Below are positions 13,374-15,450 of a stretch of DNA of 15,450 nucleotides, piece after piece (position 1 is the stretch's first letter; every line of letters starts with the position of its first letter). Source of the stretch: Microcaldota archaeon (lineage in GTDB: Archaea > Micrarchaeota > Micrarchaeia > Anstonellales > Bilamarchaeaceae). The stretch spans positions 1-15,450 of the forward strand of contig JAHFGR010000010.1 of the NCBI GenBank assembly GCA_023247345.1, in the 5' to 3' direction. Both the position numbers and the translations under genes were made by a program. The notes beneath the pieces are model-generated. The model was not told the origin of the DNA. It searched no databases and saw only the letters and a list, made by a program, of their open reading frames with translations.

Positions 13374-13787
13374 TTAATAGACTGTATTATTCTCCGGGCT
13401 AATGACAAATTCATTGAGCAATCGCACAGCCTTTCGTGGTTTATCAACATTAAGCGCAAATACCCCGCCGTTCATATCAGTGCTGAGTATATGCATATTC
13501 TCAATGCTGATTTTTTCATCATTAAGCCTGTCTGCAATGCGATTTATTTCGCCCGGTTTATTTGGTAATTTTATTACTATCGAATCCATTTCTGCTGTTC
13601 TGTATCCATTCTTTTCAAGTATTCCAGACGCATTTTTTGGATCTTTTACAGTTAGCGCTATAATCGCCTTTTTTCCAACAACATCAACGCTAAGCGCTTC
13701 AATATTAACATTAGACTTTCCGAGGATGTAGGATATGTCCGCCAATAAACCAACTCTATCTTCCGCAACTACTGTTACTGATTTCAT
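13374..13787 (-). CDS. tandem ACT-domain protein (amino-acid-sensing regulator)
   Basis: ATG 13787 gives 137 residues and has a strong Shine-Dalgarno, GAGGTGAGG, just upstream; the longer frame to 13817 starts before that signal and is unlikely. Two ACT domains fill the protein, at about 2-66 and 69-130. Each has the ACT loop pattern after strand 1: EDRVGLLADIS (10-19) and NKPGEINRIA (76-85). ACT pairs bind amino acids at dimer interfaces and usually control enzymes or transcription. Stand-alone ACT pairs in archaea are mostly unassigned, and no catalytic domain is present. It lies 57 bases downstream of the 100-residue unknown gene, probably in one transcript, divergent from an Lrp/AsnC gene. 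A role in amino-acid response is therefore a reasonable inference. Confidence 0.82.
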   Translation of the reverse strand: MKSVTVVAEDRVGLLADISYILGKSNVNIEALSVDVVGKKAIIALTVKDPKNASGILEKNGYRTAEMDSIVIKLPNKPGEINRIADRLNDEKISIENMHILSTDMNGGVFALNVDKPRKAVRLLNEFVISPENNTVY

Positions 13788-13800
13788 ATTCCTCACCTCT
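13788..13800 (-). promoter_or_regulatory. Shine-Dalgarno deciding the ACT gene start
   Basis: GAGGTGAGG on the minus strand (13791-13799) ends three bases before ATG 13787. It fixes this start over the upstream in-frame start at 13817. Confidence 0.75.
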
Positions 13801-13844
13801 TTTTGTCTTCGTAACAAAACTAAGTCTTGTTACATTAGTGTGAA

Positions 13845-14147
13845 TTACATAAGCCTCAATATATCGCTTCCTATGGAGTCCAGGTTTCTAAATATTCTGT
13901 TACCATCATCTGTAGCTAGCATTAACGCGCGAACTTTCGCCCGGTTTATTATTTTTAATATCCTTATTTTGTCCGATCTGTTAAGTTTTATATTACTAAG
14001 AAGCATGTTTCTGAGCTTTGCAGCCATGTCAACAACTTCTTCTTGAACACCTTCTGATATATTTCTTTCAAATTCAGTTGTGAGCGAAAAGAACTCTTTT
14101 CGAATTACGTACGGATCATTTGCACCGAATATTTTTAACAAGTCCAT
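13845..14147 (-). CDS. small helical protein of unknown function
   Basis: This is a 100-residue protein predicted to be all helical, with alternating charged and hydrophobic residues and no cysteine, signal peptide or membrane span. KLNRSDKIRILKIINRAKVRALML (about 54-77) is a basic amphipathic stretch that could bind nucleic acid or a partner protein. The start at ATG 14147 has a GGGGGAAG Shine-Dalgarno just upstream and a TATA-like ATATATTAA (14182-14190, minus strand) further upstream. It heads the transcript that continues into the double-ACT gene and is divergent from the Lrp/AsnC gene. I recognise no family. Confidence 0.6.
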   Translation of the reverse strand: MDLLKIFGANDPYVIRKEFFSLTTEFERNISEGVQEEVVDMAAKLRNMLLSNIKLNRSDKIRILKIINRAKVRALMLATDDGNRIFRNLDSIGSDILRLM

Positions 14148-14201
14148 AATCTTCCCCCCAGTGTTTATTCAAATTATGTAGTTAATATATCTTTCCTAAA
14201 A

Positions 14202-14265
14202 AAATATGTGTAAACATACATTAAATTTAAAAACTTTGCATACAAAGATACATAGTTATTTAAAA
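14202..14265 (+). promoter_or_regulatory. Lrp gene promoter with two spaced inverted repeats
   Basis: TATGTGTAAACATA (14205-14218; arms TATGT/ACATA) and CTTTGCATACAAAG (14234-14247; arms CTTTG/CAAAG) have centres 29 bases apart, about three helical turns. TTAAATTTAAAA (14221-14232) lies between them and is the likely TATA box. This layout suits cooperative binding by an Lrp/AsnC dimer or octamer. Autoregulation is common in the family; here it is inferred. Confidence 0.5.
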
Positions 14266-14297
14266 AAAGTAGACTTTGACCAATGTCGTTTGTCGAA

Positions 14298-14304
14298 GAG
14301 GTGG
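14298..14304 (+). promoter_or_regulatory. Shine-Dalgarno deciding the Lrp gene start
   Basis: GAGGTGG lies four bases before ATG 14309. It selects this start over an in-frame TTG at 14276. Confidence 0.75.
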
Positions 14305-14308
14305 AATT

Positions 14309-14779
14309 ATGAATATTAAAAACAATGTGGATGTCGTCGATATCGCGATATTGCGCGAGCTAAAAACAGATTGTAAACAAAGTTACAGAGATCTTGCCCA
14401 TAAGCTAAACATACACCCGAATACTTTAATGCAGCGAATAAAAAAATTAGAGAAAGAGCATGTTATAAACGGCTATTATGCTGACATAGATTATCGCAAA
14501 ATCGGGTATGACTACCACGGCGTATCCATGCTTAGAACTAAAAAATCGCGGGTTACGGAAAACATGTGGGAGTTCGAAGACATAAAGAAAATTCCTCAGG
14601 TAGAAGCTATATATGCATTAACTGGCCCTTATGATGCTATTGCAATTATTAGAGTAAAAAATAGAGAAGAAATGGTAGAAGTACTTAAAAAAATGCAGCA
14701 GAATCAGATGATCGCAAAAACAAATACCCAAATAATTTTGCGCACGTTCAAGAATCCGAGCGAATACAACCCGCTATGA
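14309..14779 (+). CDS. Lrp/AsnC family transcriptional regulator
   Basis: ATG 14309 gives 156 residues, the family's normal length; the TTG at 14276 would add 11 residues ahead of the Shine-Dalgarno and is rejected. The N-terminal winged HTH (about 8-55) has VDIAILRELKTDCKQSYRDLAHKLNIHPNTLMQRIKKLEKEHVI in Lrp order. The C-terminal RAM ligand domain (about 65-148) includes VEAIYALTGPYDAIAIIRVKN, matching the conserved xVTGxYD pattern. These proteins bind amino acids or other small effectors and activate or repress amino-acid and energy genes. It faces the double-ACT cluster across a promoter region with two inverted repeats, so it may control both directions. The effector cannot be read from the sequence. 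Confidence 0.9.
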   Translation: MNIKNNVDVVDIAILRELKTDCKQSYRDLAHKLNIHPNTLMQRIKKLEKEHVINGYYADIDYRKIGYDYHGVSMLRTKKSRVTENMWEFEDIKKIPQVEAIYALTGPYDAIAIIRVKNREEMVEVLKKMQQNQMIAKTNTQIILRTFKNPSEYNPL

Positions 14780-14806
14780 TTTTGAGCCACTTGTTTGCTT
14801 TAATTT

Positions 14807-15450
14807 TTATTCTGGTTTTACAAATAAATTACCATGAATTTTGGTTCCAGTATCAGAAATAGAAATACTGTGTCCGCCTATTACCGTCATACCTAAGCTC
14901 GCTATTGCTGCTCTCATATTGTCCATGTCTTTTGTCGGATTAAATAATGTCTCATACAATGCAATAACTGCAGGGGTTATCTCCCCATGCCTTAATGGCA
15001 ATAAAGGCCATTCTTCTATCAAAAGTAAATTTCCGCCAGGTTTAACTGCTGCTACTGCTGACTTCAAATAATCCATCTTATGTCCATTTTTAATGTGATG
15101 AACTGCTGAAGCAGCTATTACAACATCTGCCAATGGGAAATTTGGCTGTGGAAATCCGCTTGTTGCTATTGCCCTGGTGCATCTTACTCTCCCCCCGAAA
15201 ATTGGTGTTAGCGTCTCTGCTGCAACGCTTCTCATGGAAGATGAAAGGTTATTTGCTATCACTAGCCCAAAATTTTCCTGCCCAGCAACTTCTGAAGCCA
15301 TTCTAAGAATTGCGCCAGTATTCGCATTAACATCTAATACAATGCATCTATCTTTGAATACACTACTAAATCTTTCTAAAAGTCTCTTTACTGCATCATA
15401 CCTGCCAGTTTTAGCCATATATTCATCAAGAATAGTCCTTCCATCAGGAG
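14807..15450 (-). CDS. SAM-dependent methyltransferase, partial at the right window edge
   Basis: The frame stays open through the right edge. The ATG at 15418 is preceded in frame by protein-like sequence (PDGRTILDEY), so the real start is probably outside the window. After ATG 15418 there are 203 residues. The class I methyltransferase core is recognisable: motif I IVLDVNANTGA (about 26-36), then ADVVIAASAVHHI (97-109) and VKPGGNLLLIEEW (125-137). Motif I is unusual, having Asn where the canonical D-x-G-x-G has its first glycine. The order and HH after motif IV resemble UbiE or type-11 methyltransferases. The substrate is unknown. The gene converges on the Lrp gene with 27 bases between stops. 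Confidence 0.7.
   Translation of the reverse strand, partial: PDGRTILDEYMAKTGRYDAVKRLLERFSSVFKDRCIVLDVNANTGAILRMASEVAGQENFGLVIANNLSSSMRSVAAETLTPIFGGRVRCTRAIATSGFPQPNFPLADVVIAASAVHHIKNGHKMDYLKSAVAAVKPGGNLLLIEEWPLLPLRHGEITPAVIALYETLFNPTKDMDNMRAAIASLGMTVIGGHSISISDTGTKIHGNLFVKPE

Noticed and set aside
1..15450. CRISPR array, tRNA or rRNA genes
   Set aside because: No regularly spaced repeats, no tRNA cloverleaf with a T-arm consensus and no rRNA-like sequence were found by reading both strands.

Overview
The window is archaeal, AT-rich and gene-dense. The evidence is a class I archaeal CCA-adding enzyme, the archaeal purine enzyme PurP, an Lrp/AsnC regulator, archaeal VapBC, and archaeal TATA boxes. 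Several first genes have a TATA box centred about 26 bases before the ATG (apparently leaderless), while internal genes carry strong GAGGTGA-type ribosome binding sites. The small unassigned proteins and compact spacing suggest a DPANN-type or deep euryarchaeal genome, but the sequence alone does not settle the lineage.

Layout. 1-1210: a Cas2-like small protein converges on a secreted HExxH metallopeptidase. 1287-3511: purQ, a VapBC toxin-antitoxin pair with a perfect palindromic operator, and a HemK/RsmC-like methyltransferase. 3454-5767 (minus): a run of a Hin-like helix-turn-helix protein, two unrecognised ORFs lying in one frame and separated only by an amber codon, and a lipoprotein with a sequon-rich linker. 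The second ORF contains a compact double-hairpin element. 5973-6749: a protein with a beta-helix-like C-terminal half. 6781-9024 (minus): a large membrane lipoprotein with three membrane spans and a cytoplasmic C-terminal domain; it shares a 38-base divergent promoter region with cca (9063-10328). 10329-11108 (minus): a DUF2085 membrane protein and a 53-residue CPLC miniprotein. 11281-12087: an unknown protein whose last ~40 codons switch abruptly to C/T-ending codons. 12137-13231: purP. 13232-13373: a GC-rich non-coding block. 13374-14779: a double-ACT protein and a small unknown gene, divergent from an Lrp/AsnC regulator. 14807-15450 (minus): a methyltransferase cut by the window edge.

Functional links. 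purQ and purP serve two steps of IMP synthesis but lie 10 kb apart. The double-ACT protein and the Lrp/AsnC protein form a plausible amino-acid-sensing cluster around a shared intergenic region with two spaced inverted repeats.

The most unusual items are: (1) the 268-residue protein at 11281-12087, whose C-terminus looks like the variable region of a diversity-generating retroelement target (no reverse transcriptase or template repeat is in the window); (2) the minus-strand module 4482-5767, with an apparent frameshift, an in-frame amber codon and a palindromic insertion-like element; (3) the GC-rich block after purP, which may be a structured RNA or the relic of an IS200/IS605-type end.
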